Below are positions 25,710 to 36,494 of a stretch of 64,000 bases of DNA, piece by piece. Numbering within the stretch: the stretch's first letter is position 1; each line of letters opens with the position of its first letter. Origin of the DNA: Amaurobius ferox (taxonomy: Eukaryota; Arthropoda; Arachnida; Araneae; Amaurobiidae); NCBI GenBank assembly GCA_951213105.1, contig OX578136.1:71340230-71404229 (forward strand). The letters run 5' to 3'. The notes below the pieces were generated by a model that saw only the letters and a list, made by a program, of their open reading frames with translations, had not been told where the DNA came from and made no database searches. A program made the position numbers and the translations under genes.

Positions 25710-27068
25710 CAGCACCATGAAGGAATCATCAGAATTGAATGAAATTTATTCCGTAAACAACCTGTATTGACGCAAATAAACGATTAAATATACAATGCAA
25801 AAATCAATATTGCATGTCGAAAATCAGTATTTGGTGAAGCCACCACCCGCTGCATTAAGTGTATATATACGACGTGGCATCGAATCAAACATATTTTGAA
25901 TTTGTAGGGGGTGCATTCTAGATTGCTTCAATCCAAATCCAAAGTTCATATGTATTAGCTATGGGACAAGCGTCACGAGCGAGATGCCGACCAACGAAAT
26001 TCCATATATGTTCAATAGTCGATGTATCCAGTGAATATGCAGGCCAAGGAAGAAACTGTATCTGCTGTGCTGAAAATACGTCTTGAACACACCTAGCAAC
26101 ATGTAGACGGGCATTGTGCCCTGTTGAAATACAGCTACAGGTATGGATTGAAGGAAGGTTACGACTTCGAGCTTCAGAACTGCTCTGTACCGGTTGTTGA
26201 TGAGATTATCCGCAATTATTAGCAGCTGAGATCGTATTTGCCCACTGCCGCCCTAGTCCATCACTCTTGGCGTTCGTCCGGTATGAAGGTAGATAACGCA
26301 TTCCGGAAAGGTGGCGTTCACCGCTATAGCATCTAACTTGGATACAGCAATCACTGTACCTCGAATTAAAGAGATATTCACCGGAAAAGACGACTTGTTG
26401 CCAATCGGCACGCCAGTGCCTATGGTGATTAGCGCATTGTAGCCGCAGACGTCAATGGTGTTGAGCCAGGGGGATTCTGTACAAAGGAATTTTTGCATGC
26501 AGTCCACGGTGCAGCAGATGCCAACGAATTATTGGAACAGACAATGACACACATGTAGGAGTACTCCAACGTTCTGACGACTGTCGAGATGAAGCTGTAT
26601 GGTCCATCACTGCCATGCGGATGAGGTGTCCAGTCCCCCGGGCTGACGTAACATTTCGTCGTTCACTATCGGATTTGCGACTTATCCGGTTTTCTTTAGT
26701 CCTCTGCTTCCACATTCGCATCAATGCCGTGGCATTACATTCCGCGCGAGCTGCTATTGCACAGTAAGATACCTTCACGAAGGCCGATCATCTGTCACCG
26801 TATAAACTCCGTAGTGTGCGCATATGGCGCTCTCTGTCGTCTTAGAGGCATTGTTACTTCTCATGAAACATTTGCCGCTGACTGACAACCATAGACTGTT
26901 TTCAACGTTCAGCGACAGCTCTCTATTTAAGCGGCTAAGACTGCAATTCAGAGGGCAATATTTGGCGACATGCTCGGTTACTCTGAAGTTCTAATCATTT
27001 GCATTTCACACCCTAATTTGCATTTGCTGTAAATTTCAGTCCAATCGCGTGATTCCTTCATGGTGCTG
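25710..27068 (-). mobile_element. Tc1-like DNA transposon, inactive
   Basis: A 1359-bp element with perfect 19-bp terminal inverted repeats: cagcaccatgaaggaatca at 25710-25728 and its complement at 27050-27068. The left flank is TA, as expected for Tc1/mariner; the right flank is CA, so one base of the target duplication has changed. A decayed transposase gene fills most of the interior on the minus strand. Confidence 0.85.
25824..26851 (-). pseudogene. Tc1-like transposase pseudogene
   Basis: The start is at MPLRRQRAPY and the end at MFDSMPRRIYTLNAAGGGFTKY (last 17 residues MPRRIYTLNAAGGGFTK plus Y), about 342 codons, the normal Tc1 length. In between, several frames must be joined. An HTH-region piece (IGLREG) is followed by WQQVVFSGEYLFN, where the first catalytic Asp of FSDES has become Gly. 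Next comes HNARLHVARCVQD (the second motif, from DNARPH, its Asp codon hit by a frameshift), then WPAYSLDTSTIEHIWN, the third catalytic block with Glu kept. Frameshifts, stops and the lost Asp make it non-functional. Confidence 0.85.
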
Positions 27069-27394
27069 CACTTTTCAAAAACATAAGTTTATATAGGTTT
27101 ACTGCAGATCTAATTTAATCCTGGTGCTGGCAGATGATGACTTTCTTCAAATTCAATTTTTGTTTTTATTTTACATGTCTTTTTAATGTGAGTTTTATGA
27201 AGCCAAATATCAAATGAAATGTATTTTAATTTGAAAATACATCGTACTTAAAAAGGTATTGTAAATATATTTTCATTTGGTAGCATTGAGTATTGTGAAA
27301 GGACAAAAATTCAAGAAACTGAAATATCCAGGCAATTTTTTGGTTTTAATATCAGTAAGAATACCAGTAAAAATCAGTAAAAATATCAGTAAGA

Positions 27395-27660
27395 ATACCG
27401 TACAAAACCGACCTTTAATCCATTTAGGTACAATTAGTCTTCCATTTCAGAATGTTTTTTCATTCGCAAGCACTTTAGAAGAAATGCCGTACAAAAGAAA
27501 CCTTTAATCCATTTAGGTACAATAAGTCTTTCATTTCAGAATGTTTTTTTCATTCGCAAGCACTTTAGAAGAAATACCGTACTAAAGAAACCTTTAATCC
27601 ATTTAGGTACAATAAGTCTTTCATTTCAGAATGTTTTTTTCATTCGCAGGCACTTTAGAA
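27395..27660 (+). repeat. Tandem repeat, 89-90-bp unit, 3 copies
   Basis: Units share 'cctttaatccatttaggtac', 'tcatttcagaatgttttt' and 'cattcgcaagcactttaga', spaced 89 and 90 bp apart. The second and third copies are almost identical. The open frame through the first copies is a by-product. Confidence 0.9.
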
Positions 27661-28246
27661 CAAAAATACATGACCAATCCAATCTTTCTCAATCGTCTGA
27701 AAATGCAATCAACACCAGAATAATGTATAAATTAATTAACATGCTTTTGCAGATATACAATTCTCAACACTTATTTTCAAATATACGGCTCTCATGTCGC
27801 TTTCAGTGAAGTGCAAATAAACATGAGAACTGTTAAAATATTTCTGTATTTCTCAAAAATTTCAATCTTCACTCTATACAAGCATATAATTTGACAATGG
27901 GTAAGAAAAAATATATCCTGTAAATAGTAGCTGAATATAAAATAAGGCCACTAGATATATCTATAAAGCCAAGGAAGTGACAAAGGCACAAATTGCAAAA
28001 AAAATTGTGTGTATTTGTATGTAAATGTTTTCAACAAACAGACTGCTTTCAAATATCATAACTATATACGATGAAAAGAAAATAACCTCGAAAGAAGAGA
28101 ATAAATTTTGAAATCGCATGTTTGGATAAAATGTTTAGATTGAACATAAATATGGTAATTTATTTCTTTAGATGGGTAGTTAATTAATAGTCGGAAATAT
28201 TTTTGTACTAGCAGGCGTTCTCAGCTTTTCTCTTGATCTAAAAAAA
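27661..28246. other. Unannotated AT-rich DNA
   Basis: No feature is recognised. Confidence 0.4.
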
Positions 28247-28900
28247 TCTAATATAAGCAGCACGTGATTTACCGTACAAACTGAAATTAATTGCCTCTTT
28301 AATTTATAATCCATTAAATTAAAAATAAACAACATGTATAAAAAATATTAATATGCATAAATATGTTAATTTAAAAAAATATACAACATGATTATTTTTT
28401 TAATTAGGCTGCATGTGCAGTTTTATTTAATTTTTTATTTCTTACTTGGTAACTGGACGTATTTTCAAAGGCGACGTAGTATGAATGCGAAAAAACTAAA
28501 ATATATCAAGATTAGCTAATCCTAGAGTTATGGCATTAGTCTTATTAGATTCATCGTCAAAAATTGTACGTAAATTAATTTATGTATTTGAGCATATGCA
28601 ATTGTTCATTTTAGGTTTTCTCGATTTTAGTGGAACGTTTTGCAAAAAAGGCAGGCGCTTTTATTTTAAATCGTACCCAAATCTAATCACCACTAGGGTA
28701 AACCACAAGTGACTTATCTACTAAATTTTGTAAAAATGGTTAAAGCAGATTTTCAGCTAGACTGGATACATACATTGTACGGACAGACAGACACACACAG
28801 ACCGACACATACGCAGACGTTAGACTGAAAGTAATGTTTTACGGTTATTATTCCAAAACTTCCCCTATATATTATTACCATGTGTTATAAGGAAAGTAAA
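28247..28900 (+). mobile_element. Dispersed repeat G, diverged single copy
   Basis: It aligns with the two copies at 42818-44352. Shared parts are a start with '.agcagcac.tg', 'taactgga', 'caaaggcgacgtag', 'gtatttgagca', 'aaatctaatca.cac.aggg', 'caagtgacttatctac', a gacagacagacaca run, and a 3' end '..taaggaaagtaaag'. It has no open frame of its own. Another 5'-end-only piece lies at 29050-29070. Confidence 0.65.
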
Positions 28901-29934
28901 GAATGCAAAGAAGTTTAAAAATATAAATAACTCTCACTTTTTCTACCTAGTACTCTAACGAATTAGATACTATAAATTAAACGAATCGGAAATAGATGAA
29001 TTCGAAAAAATTTTGTGAATAAAGCATATAACAGGAATCTTAAAAAAAATCTGATGTGGGAAGCACATGTGTTTCATTATATTATGCAAATAATTTACTC
29101 CTTTCACTGCAAAAGCAAATTATGAAAAGACTTATGGCACATTGTCTGTAACGTGGAATTGTACATTTGGCGTTTTCCAGATGACAACACGTAAAACTAT
29201 TTCGCAACCAATTAACTTATATTTCACGCAACTTTAAATTAGCAGTTGTCAATATTGATAGAATCTTCCATAAGAAATATAGAAGATATATTAAAATATT
29301 TTAAAAGCAAATTCAATTAGGTGTTGTTTTCATTTACTTGGCGTCATTTTTGAAATGGTGATGTTTTTTTTTATTCTGGGGGCTGAATATCGGCAAGTTC
29401 GCAATATTTCGCTAGCTTATTCACCAAGTTGGCCAAATGTGGGGTCAAGTGTTACAAACAAACGGAGAGAAAAACATTTCTTATAAACTAGAAAACACGC
29501 CCGTCATTTGACAGAATTACAAAATGTGCAAAATATTGCCTCCCATTTGGGGTGATTTTTATCAATTTTATGAGATGTTTAATGTGTTAATATGTTTTTC
29601 ATATATATTTTTAATTATATTTTTAATATGTTTTTCCCGCCATAACGTAATCTAACGTAATGGCGGGAACATATTATAGATAAAACATTTTATGATATAA
29701 AACTATGTACCGAGGATTAGTTCTTTTTACATGGTCTGGCAGCAGAGAAAGACTCCGTTAAGGATGAAGTACGTTAATGACATAACGACGTAACACGTTA
29801 ACGTGTCAGTTTGATAGTGGAAATGTTCCACAAAAAAAACTGTGCGGAGTTTCAGTTCTCTACGCTCCCTAGTAGGCGAGAATGAGCCCGTCAAATACGG
29901 TGAATGAAAGTGCAGACAAGAGAAGTAAATTCTA
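28901..29934. other. Unannotated DNA with one perfect hairpin
   Basis: The only notable structure is at 29636-29667: perfect 8-bp GC-rich arms, cccgccat / atggcggg, with a 16-base loop that holds two direct 'taacgtaa'-type words. The outer bases (atatgttttt / aacatatt) partly extend it. Confidence 0.6.
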
Positions 29935-30220
29935 CTTCTTCGACCCAGACCATCAGACCTACCCAAAGATGTACGGTATATGTCTGGACGGCAGGAAAGT
30001 GCCACCTAATTTAGTCCGGCACCTAGTAGGTGCGATATCCACGGGACCATACTATCCTTTTCCTATCACCAGCCTTTCGGGAGGTCTTACGGACCTACAT
30101 ATTTAACGTGCCCGTACTCCGAGTAACCACGGGGGCAGTTTGCGTAGGCAGGGAATCGAACTCATGTTGTCCGAGTGCAGTATGTCGCATAATGCGGTTA
30201 CAGTTACACCAAATGTTACT
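29935..30220 (-). mobile_element. tRNA-headed SINE A, copy
   Basis: On the minus strand, the tRNA-like head includes a good B box (gagttcgattccc). The family body follows ('ggtccgtaag', 'aaggctggtgatagg', 'gtgccggactaaatt', 'gtctgatggtctgggtc') and it ends in 'gaagaag'. The A-box side of the head is degenerate and may come from another tRNA. It lacks a 5S head. The 74- and 92-codon frames across it are by-products. Confidence 0.75.
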
Positions 30221-30574
30221 CTAATAATGTGTAATGAGATCTAATATAGTCAGTACGCTTTACAGAGCCTCTTTAACCCTTGCCATTGAGAACTGAAAAT
30301 GGACTCTCCGAACTTCGTGGGCCCGCAGTATTTGCATATTTTACCTATGATTAAAATTAACTTTATAATAATGTAACTTAGAAATGTGTATAATAAGTGG
30401 TATCTGAAGTATAAAATCAGTTTTTGAATACTTTTCTTCCGGACATCCTGTATAATTTTGATAACTGATATTATATAATATTATTAATATTTAATTAATA
30501 TTAATTACTATTATATAATTTTTATAATTAAGATGATTAATATTTTATAATATTTAATATTATTTATATCTACT

Positions 30575-30640
30575 ATTAACCCATTAGTCCCTAGCGTTCC
30601 ATCATACTGGATGGGACGGTAGGCACTAATGTGTTATGCT
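30575..30640. repeat. TTAA-flanked hairpin, possibly a piggyBac-like terminus
   Basis: A TTAA is followed by ccattagtccctagcgttcc. A partial reverse complement (ggatgggacggtaggcacta) follows within 30 bp. TTAA then CC is the form of piggyBac ends, but only this hairpin is present and no second TTAA end was found. Confidence 0.3.
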
Positions 30641-31857
30641 TGTCAATAAAATTAAATAACGTTTACATTTTGTATAGGAAGAGAGATATAACAAGTCCTT
30701 TTTGCATCTAAAGTCATTTATTTCCGACTGATATTTTAATACATATTTATTTCATTTTAATTAGTTTGCAGTGAAATTAGAAATTATGGAAGTAAAAAAG
30801 AGTAACAGTAAAATCCATTTTTATCTAATATTTTTCTTTACCTTTCTGGAATAAAAAAGCAAAAACCTTCTTAATTAGGTCCTTCTACCTTCATACGTTT
30901 TATAAAATTAGCTGCATGAGTTTCTTTTTTTCGCAATTAATTAAAATTAAAAAACGTTTTTAGAGCTGCAAAAAATGTCATTTGTCATAGATGACTTTAT
31001 TTTCTTTTTGTTGGCAGAATTGCGTTCATTTAAAAAAATTACTCGTTTTTTTTTAGAGAGATGTAAGTTAACATTTTTTCCAGTTATATTTATTTTTAAA
31101 AAGACTGATAAATTAACTAAACATTTTAAATAAGTTGGTACTTATTAAAGGGAAATTTAAACTCTGTGTTTTACATTTCATAAATAACATTTTCTCTGTG
31201 ATCTAAAAAGTATTTGAGAAAGGTGTTTAAATGTTGCTCGGTTGTTTAAATGTAAGATGATGACAAGATAAAACGTTGTAAATTTGACGATGAACAGAAA
31301 GACGAAACAGGAATGTTATGCTAATTGCGCGAAACAGTAAATCAAACAAATTAAAAATCAAAAACAGGGATTGAAAAAAAAATGTTGTTTTGACAAAAGC
31401 TTTAAGGAAATGAATAAGGGAATCTAAAAGAAAAATTTAATGTGGTCATAACTTGACTTTCAGTACAGTCTATTTTCTTTTTCTTTATTTCTTTAGTTAT
31501 ACACATTTGATATTTATCTGCTAAACTCACAGACTAATAATTTAAAATAAACTGAATACTTTTCATTTTCATTTATTGATGTACCGAATTTCAAACTGAA
31601 ACCAACTTGCAAAAATCAAAGTAAATAAAATATTCGTAATGTTCATGACAACAATAGCTGCGAAATGCTCATTTTGTTGGTAAGAATAAACAATAAGGAA
31701 TACGGTTTTCATCATTCCACGTCGTCCCATGTGTACTAATTAACGTTGTTGTCATATTTGGAATTACATATCTATACTTTTAATGTTTTAAATTTGATAT
31801 TTTTATACGCTATAATTATTTTGGCATGTGACAGAGAATCTCAAGGGATGCAAAATT
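30641..31857. other. Unannotated AT-rich DNA
   Basis: No feature is recognised. Confidence 0.4.
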
Positions 31858-31895
<38 letters not shown>

Positions 31896-31896
31896 A

Positions 31897-31971
<75 letters not shown>
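31858..31971. repeat. (TA)n microsatellite, left of mariner
   Basis: A TA tract with two TTTAAA breaks. Its last TA is the mariner target site. Confidence 0.95.
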
Positions 31972-31972
<1 letters not shown>

Positions 31973-33302
31973 GAGGCATGTTTTTTAAGTAAGTACCGTT
32001 TTGGAATTAAAAAAAGACGTGCAAAGATATCGCAATAATTTTATTTCTACATGAAAGCCTGTTCCTTAATCTACTTTTCTACATAATTTCCGTGAATATT
32101 GAGGCACTTGTCATAACGTGGCACCAGTTTTTGAATACCCTCCTCATAAAATTCTGCCGCCTGACTTGTTAACCACTGTATCACAACTGTTTTGACTTCG
32201 TTATCGTCTTGAAGACGCTGACCACCCAGGTGTTTCTTCAAGTGCAGGAACAAATCGTAGTCGCTGGGCGTCAGATCAGGGCTGTATGGAGGATGATCTA
32301 GAGTTTCCCATTTAAAAGATTTGATGAGATCTTTGGTCCGATTAGCCACATGTGGACGGGCATTGTCATGCAGCAAAACGATACCCTTACTCAACTTGCC
32401 ACGTCTTTTGTTCTGGATTGCACGACGCAGATTGTTCAATGTCTCACAATAAGACGCTGCATTGATTGTCTCATTACGAGGCAGAAACTCCACTAGCAAT
32501 ACTCCTTTTTTGTCCCAAAAAACTGTGCACATAATTTTCCGGGCAGAAATTGTTTGCTTAAACTTCACTCTTTTGGGTGATGATGAATGTCGCCATTCCA
32601 TGGATTGTTGTTTTGATTCTGGTGTGACGTAGGCCACCCATGTTTCGTCACCAGTAACAATTTGGTCTAAAAAATCTTCACCTTCATTGTGGTACCGCTC
32701 AAGGAAAGTCAATGCACTGCCTAAACGTTGGGTTTTGTGCAAATCCGTCAACATTTTTGGAACCCAACGTGAACACAATTTCCGGTAATTCAAGTTCTCG
32801 GTCACAATGCGATACAAAACACTACGAGAATATTGAGGAAACCAGTCGCACATTGATGAAATTGTAAAGCGTCTGTTTTCTCTCACCTTTTCTTCCACTT
32901 TCTGCACCAAATCTTCATTAAAGACCGAAGGACGCCCACTCCGTTCTTCATCATGCACATCTGTGCGGCCATCTTTAAATGCTCTCACCCATTTCCTTAC
33001 CATTCCATCACTCATAATGTTTTGTCCGTAAACTTCACAGATCTCACGATGAATATCGATCGGTTTTACGCCTTTAGCACTAAGAAATCGTATAACAGCC
33101 CGTACTTCACAATCGGCGGGACTCACGATTGTCGGAGGCATCTTAAACACTCAGTAAACAACGTATACAATGAAGAATCAGACTGTAATGGCGTCAGTGC
33201 GTAGACAAGAGATGTAGGTAACCAGCGCGCATGCGTGGAACGCCGACCGTAGCGCTGCGGCGGCGGAATCGCAAAACGGTACTTACATAAAAAACATGCC
33301 TC

Positions 33303-33303
<1 letters not shown>
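31972..33303 (-). mobile_element. mariner transposon, apparently intact
   Basis: A 1332-bp element with 31-bp terminal inverted repeats. The left end is 31972-32002, starting cgaggcatg; the right end is 33273-33303, ending catgcctcg. The ends match at 30 of 31 bases, with one A/T difference at position 17. It is bounded by TA on each side, inside a (TA)n tract. It carries one uninterrupted transposase gene. Size, TIR length and TA target all fit a complete mariner copy. Confidence 0.95.
32071..33150 (-). CDS. mariner transposase (DD34D)
   Basis: A DNA transposase that cuts and pastes its element at TA sites, acting in the nucleus as a dimer on the terminal repeats. It is 359 codons with no stop. 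The first Met may be residue 1 or residue 4 (MPPTIVSP); family proteins are usually about 345-355 residues. The N-terminal 110 residues form the paired HTH region (GVKPIDIHREI..., GMVRKWVRAFKDGRTDVHDE, RSGRPS). The linker motif is WVPKML, a variant of WVPHEL. Catalytic residues are Asp in TGDETW, Asp in LLHDNARPH and Asp in YSPDLTPSDYDLF, with 34 residues between the second and third, the exact mariner spacing. Whether it is active cannot be told from the sequence; no defect is seen. Confidence 0.95.
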   Translation of the reverse strand: MFKMPPTIVSPADCEVRAVIRFLSAKGVKPIDIHREICEVYGQNIMSDGMVRKWVRAFKDGRTDVHDEERSGRPSVFNEDLVQKVEEKVRENRRFTISSMCDWFPQYSRSVLYRIVTENLNYRKLCSRWVPKMLTDLHKTQRLGSALTFLERYHNEGEDFLDQIVTGDETWVAYVTPESKQQSMEWRHSSSPKRVKFKQTISARKIMCTVFWDKKGVLLVEFLPRNETINAASYCETLNNLRRAIQNKRRGKLSKGIVLLHDNARPHVANRTKDLIKSFKWETLDHPPYSPDLTPSDYDLFLHLKKHLGGQRLQDDNEVKTVVIQWLTSQAAEFYEEGIQKLVPRYDKCLNIHGNYVEK

Positions 33304-33339
<36 letters not shown>

Positions 33340-33360
33340 GAGAGAGAGAGAGACAGAGAT
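33304..33360. repeat. (TA)n-(GA)n microsatellite, right of mariner
   Basis: The continuation of the interrupted TA tract, passing into GA repeats. Confidence 0.95.
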
Positions 33361-33579
33361 AGTGCGTATCGAAATTTTTGGAATCAAACATCCATTTAGA
33401 AAGAATTAACAAAAGTGTGGAAACAGAATTAAGAATTAACAAAAGTGTGGTTCAACTCCACTTTCTCATACCCGAATCCATTTTTAAATAGTTTGTGACT
33501 GTTTTGCAACCGTACAAATTTTGCAACAGTATCAGGCAACATGATATAATTGTGATTATTTGAAACAACAATTTACCTG

Positions 33580-34215
33580 ACATGGTTGGATTGACAGACA
33601 AACGTTACCGAACCATAATTACAATACTATTTCCTAACAAAACATAGTTAATTTCATTGATTTAGCTTAATCTTTATCAATTTGGTGACATTTGTGTCAA
33701 TTTGGCAACATTAAAAAAACTCATTAAGTTTACGATATCTAGGCGAATGCATCACGAATTTTTTCGCCAAGGATAATGTACGGACGGATAGAGAAATGGG
33801 TTATTATGATATTAAATTAATAATTTGCACAAAGCAAAATAAGTTATAAAGAAAATTAAACTTAATTTTGAAAAATATTGAATTTTCGTCAATTAAGCAT
33901 CATTTTTCTTCATTTAGTGCCATTTTATCAATTTGGAGACATTTTCATTTATTTGGTGATATTTATCCATTTGGCAATATTTATAAAAGCCGCCAAATCT
34001 GTCGCCAAGTTTGATGGTTGGACGAAACCAAACGTTACCAAAACCAGCACAGTCTCCTAACAAAACACATTTAATTTAATTGATTTAGAGTCATTTTTAT
34101 CGATTTGGAGATATTTTCATTAATTTTGAAATATCTAAAAAATCGCCAAAATGTTGATATCCAGTCAGTTTTTTTGCCAAGCGTTATAAGAACGGATGGC
34201 AGGAGAATTGGTTAT
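33580..34215 (+). repeat. Degenerate tandem repeat with TTTGGxGACATTT motifs
   Basis: Two larger copies start at 33581 and 34013 (period 432): 'atggttgga', 'acgttacc', 'ctaacaaaacaca', 'ttgatttag', 'gccaaG..taat..acgga'. The part between them (33880-34010) is a third, shorter version. Phrases such as 'caatttggtgacattt' and 'cgatttggagatatttt' recur many times. Non-coding; class unknown. Confidence 0.65.
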
Positions 34216-34269
34216 TTCTTATAAAATATTTTAAGTAGCTTGTGAACTAATTTGAAAAATCTGTATCGT

Positions 34270-34897
34270 TGGACCAAACGATCATAATTATAACATGTTA
34301 CCCTCCTCATAAGAGGGCTTGAAAAAATAATTTAATTGATACCATGCTTAACTGTGTACTCCCCGGGAGGGGTAATACCCCGTCCGATGGATGGCTAATG
34401 ACGCCATGAACACAAAATTTTTATCGCGGCTTATTTTCACAATAATTGAAATTAAGTCTCTTGAACATGGAAACATAAATAAACCTTTTTATATTGATTA
34501 TGTCAAATTTTGCCCTATGCTGCTATGTTAAAAATTATAAAATTAAAAAAAAAAAAATTCTCTCAAATTTAAAATTTCTATCTAGTCCAGACTTTTAATA
34601 ACAGAGCCAGATATAAAGTTTCATGAAAATCCATTAATATTTGAGGCAACTTTGAGTACACAAGCAATCGACCACAGACTGACAGAGAGACAGACGGATA
34701 TCACTCCAAAGATAGTCAAAACGTGTTCGGAGGTCCTAAAGCATATATTAGCATCAAAAGCTCAAATTCGAAAATTCTCGCGAAAGTATATATATTTTTT
34801 CGCGACTATTATTAGTAGTTTTATATTTATTTTTTATATTTATTTTATATTTATTTATTATTTTTATTTTTTACTATTGCATACTATGAGAAAGTAA
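34270..34897 (+). mobile_element. Dispersed repeat H, copy 2
   Basis: This is the plus-strand copy of the family also at 10500-11045 and 60262-60790. It has 'taacatgttaccctcc', a C/G-rich block at 34360-34385, 'cacaagcaatcgaccacaga', a gacagagagacagacgg run and 'atcactccaaagatagtcaa', and it ends 'gcatactatgagaaagtaa'. A 60-bp TTTATATTTATT stretch is inserted before the 3' end. The 81-codon frame at 34652-34897 is within the repeat and is not a gene. Confidence 0.7.
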
Positions 34898-35399
34898 AAA
34901 TAATGGTAAAATTCAATTTAAACGAAATGGCAGTCGAAGTTCAAAAATACAGTGCGTTACTATTTTTCTTTTAAAATTATATGTTCATCGGTACACTCCG
35001 AAATGTATTAATATGTATTTTAGTTTTTGATTTTAATGTGTTTGAAAAACCTAGTTCTGAAACTGCATAAAACTGAATAAATCTAATAAACCTCATTCTT
35101 GAAAAATAATATATAATATTTCTTTCCAGGATCCGATGAAAACACCCAAGAAAACAAGTCATTTGAGATAACGTCGCCCAACTTTAAAACTCACCGCGTT
35201 CCAGCTCCGAAAACAACAAAATTCAGAAAGCGAATAGCGCAAGAATGAAGCGGCTGTAACAAGGCAATAATCATAAAACAAAAATAATAATAATAAAAAA
35301 GGCCATCCCCGTATATAAGATAAGTTTCCTTATTTCTCATCCTATTATTGCGAATATCACGTGCATACGGAGGCACAATAAAGCGGAAAAACAAACATA
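34898..35399. other. Unannotated DNA upstream of the CUB/EGF gene
   Basis: No feature is recognised. Confidence 0.4.
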
Positions 35400-35859
35400 G
35401 CCTCAGGAGAGGGGAAAAAATGCCTTGGCAGAACCGGCACGAACTGTGACGTCACGTTACTCCATTGGTCACGGCCTGATGAAACGTCACTGGGATAAGT
35501 GATTCGAAAGCACGCACTCTGAAGAACCGCCACACCAGTTTTTTAAACCACGCCAGTCATGAAAGTTCTGGTAGAAAGAATTTCCCGCAAGTTTTTAAAT
35601 GCTCGCTGTCACATGTTGAGTAAGGACGCTTCTGGGCTGATGTGTTTTGATTTATAAAGGTGCCAAGCTATGGAGTCAAAGATCGCGTCAGAGGCTTTTG
35701 AATAATGAATTGTTTTTCGCAATCATCTCGTATGACTTGAAAAGTTATTTCAAATTTTATTTATTATTTGTTGACATCGAGAAGATATTGTTTTGCACCT
35801 GCGCAAAATTATGAAGTGACAGCGAATTTAGGATTTAACGAACACAGTGCTTTTGTAAG
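35400..35859 (+). promoter_or_regulatory. Putative promoter and 5' UTR of the CUB/EGF gene
   Basis: This segment is less AT-rich than its surroundings. It has a perfect palindromic CRE (TGACGTCA, 35447-35454) and, 10 bp on, an inverted CCAAT box (ATTGG, 35464-35468). No clear TATA box or Inr can be fixed. An in-frame TAA at 35836-35838 closes the reading frame 24 bp before the ATG, which supports the chosen start unless an intron lies in the 5' UTR ('cacag' at 35843 could be an acceptor). Confidence 0.4.
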
Positions 35860-36488
35860 ATGTGGTGTTTCGTGTATTTTATCTTCTTCTTCATCGGTTT
35901 CTCCCACTCGGAACCTCATAAATGCCGGTTCAGCATGAAGGAGCCCAGAGGGGTGATCACGACACCAAACTTTCCTGATCCCTACCCAGTACCCATCCGT
36001 TGTCAGTGGGTAATCGAGGCACCTCCTGATAAGGTAATAGCCGTCTATTTTACCCAGTTCTATATGCGTGAAGGCCTTACTGCTACTGAATATGCATACT
36101 ATTCTGAGAATGTTAAAATGGGTAAAACTGAGTTTGGAACGATTAGCTCAGAGCGTGAGCCGACGTACTTGGTAAGCAATAAACCTGTGCTAGTACTGGA
36201 CTTCGCAGTGAGAGAAACCGCAAATATTCACATGAGAGTGCGGGAATACTTACTGGATGTGTTTGGATTTAATATTACATATGAGTTTCTATCCCGAAAT
36301 GAAAGTGTCCGAAAAGATGCCTGTCTCTACCATCATTGCTCGTTCACTGGTAACTGCTATGCTGCCCCTGGGTATGATAAGTACAACTGTACGTGTTTTT
36401 CTAAGTACTTTGGCGAGGAATGCCAGTATGATACTGAGTGTGGACCTACGGCGACCAAGAATATGTGTCAAAATGGAGGGACGTGTAG
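35860..36488 (+). CDS. First coding exon of a secreted CUB-EGF protein
   Basis: The exon encodes 209 codons plus two bases. Residues 1-17 are a signal peptide (MWCFVYFIFFFIGFSHS). A CUB domain runs from about Cys22 to Phe143. It has the TTPNFPDPYP motif at 34-43 and the first disulphide pair (Cys22, Cys48), but no second pair. Residues 155-188 form a complete EGF domain with Cys at 155, 160, 166, 177, 179 and 188. A second EGF begins at Cys194 (Cys203 and Cys209 follow, in CQNGGTC) and is split by the intron. Likely N-glycosylation sites are Asn138, Asn147 and Asn176. The ATG has A at -3. The exon ends AG|GTAAGT in phase 2. The protein acts outside the cell or as a receptor ectodomain. Later exons were not found, so the gene name and any membrane segment stay unknown. 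It is the only convincing host gene in the window. Confidence 0.85.
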
Positions 36489-36494
36489 GTAAGT
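36489..36494 (+). other. Splice donor (GTAAGT)
   Basis: A consensus 5' splice site that follows TGTAG in the second EGF domain. The frame continues only six bases before a stop (TAA of GTAAGT is out of frame; TGA follows), so splicing here is the natural reading. Confidence 0.8.

Noticed and set aside
26452..26778. 108-codon minus frame as an independent gene (and the 84-codon frame at 26253-26507)
   Set aside because: Both are frame fragments of the decayed Tc1-like transposase.
29882..30224. Open frames of 64-92 codons over 29727-30224
   Set aside because: They lie across a tRNA-headed SINE and its flank, with no domain and no agreement with frames in other SINE copies.
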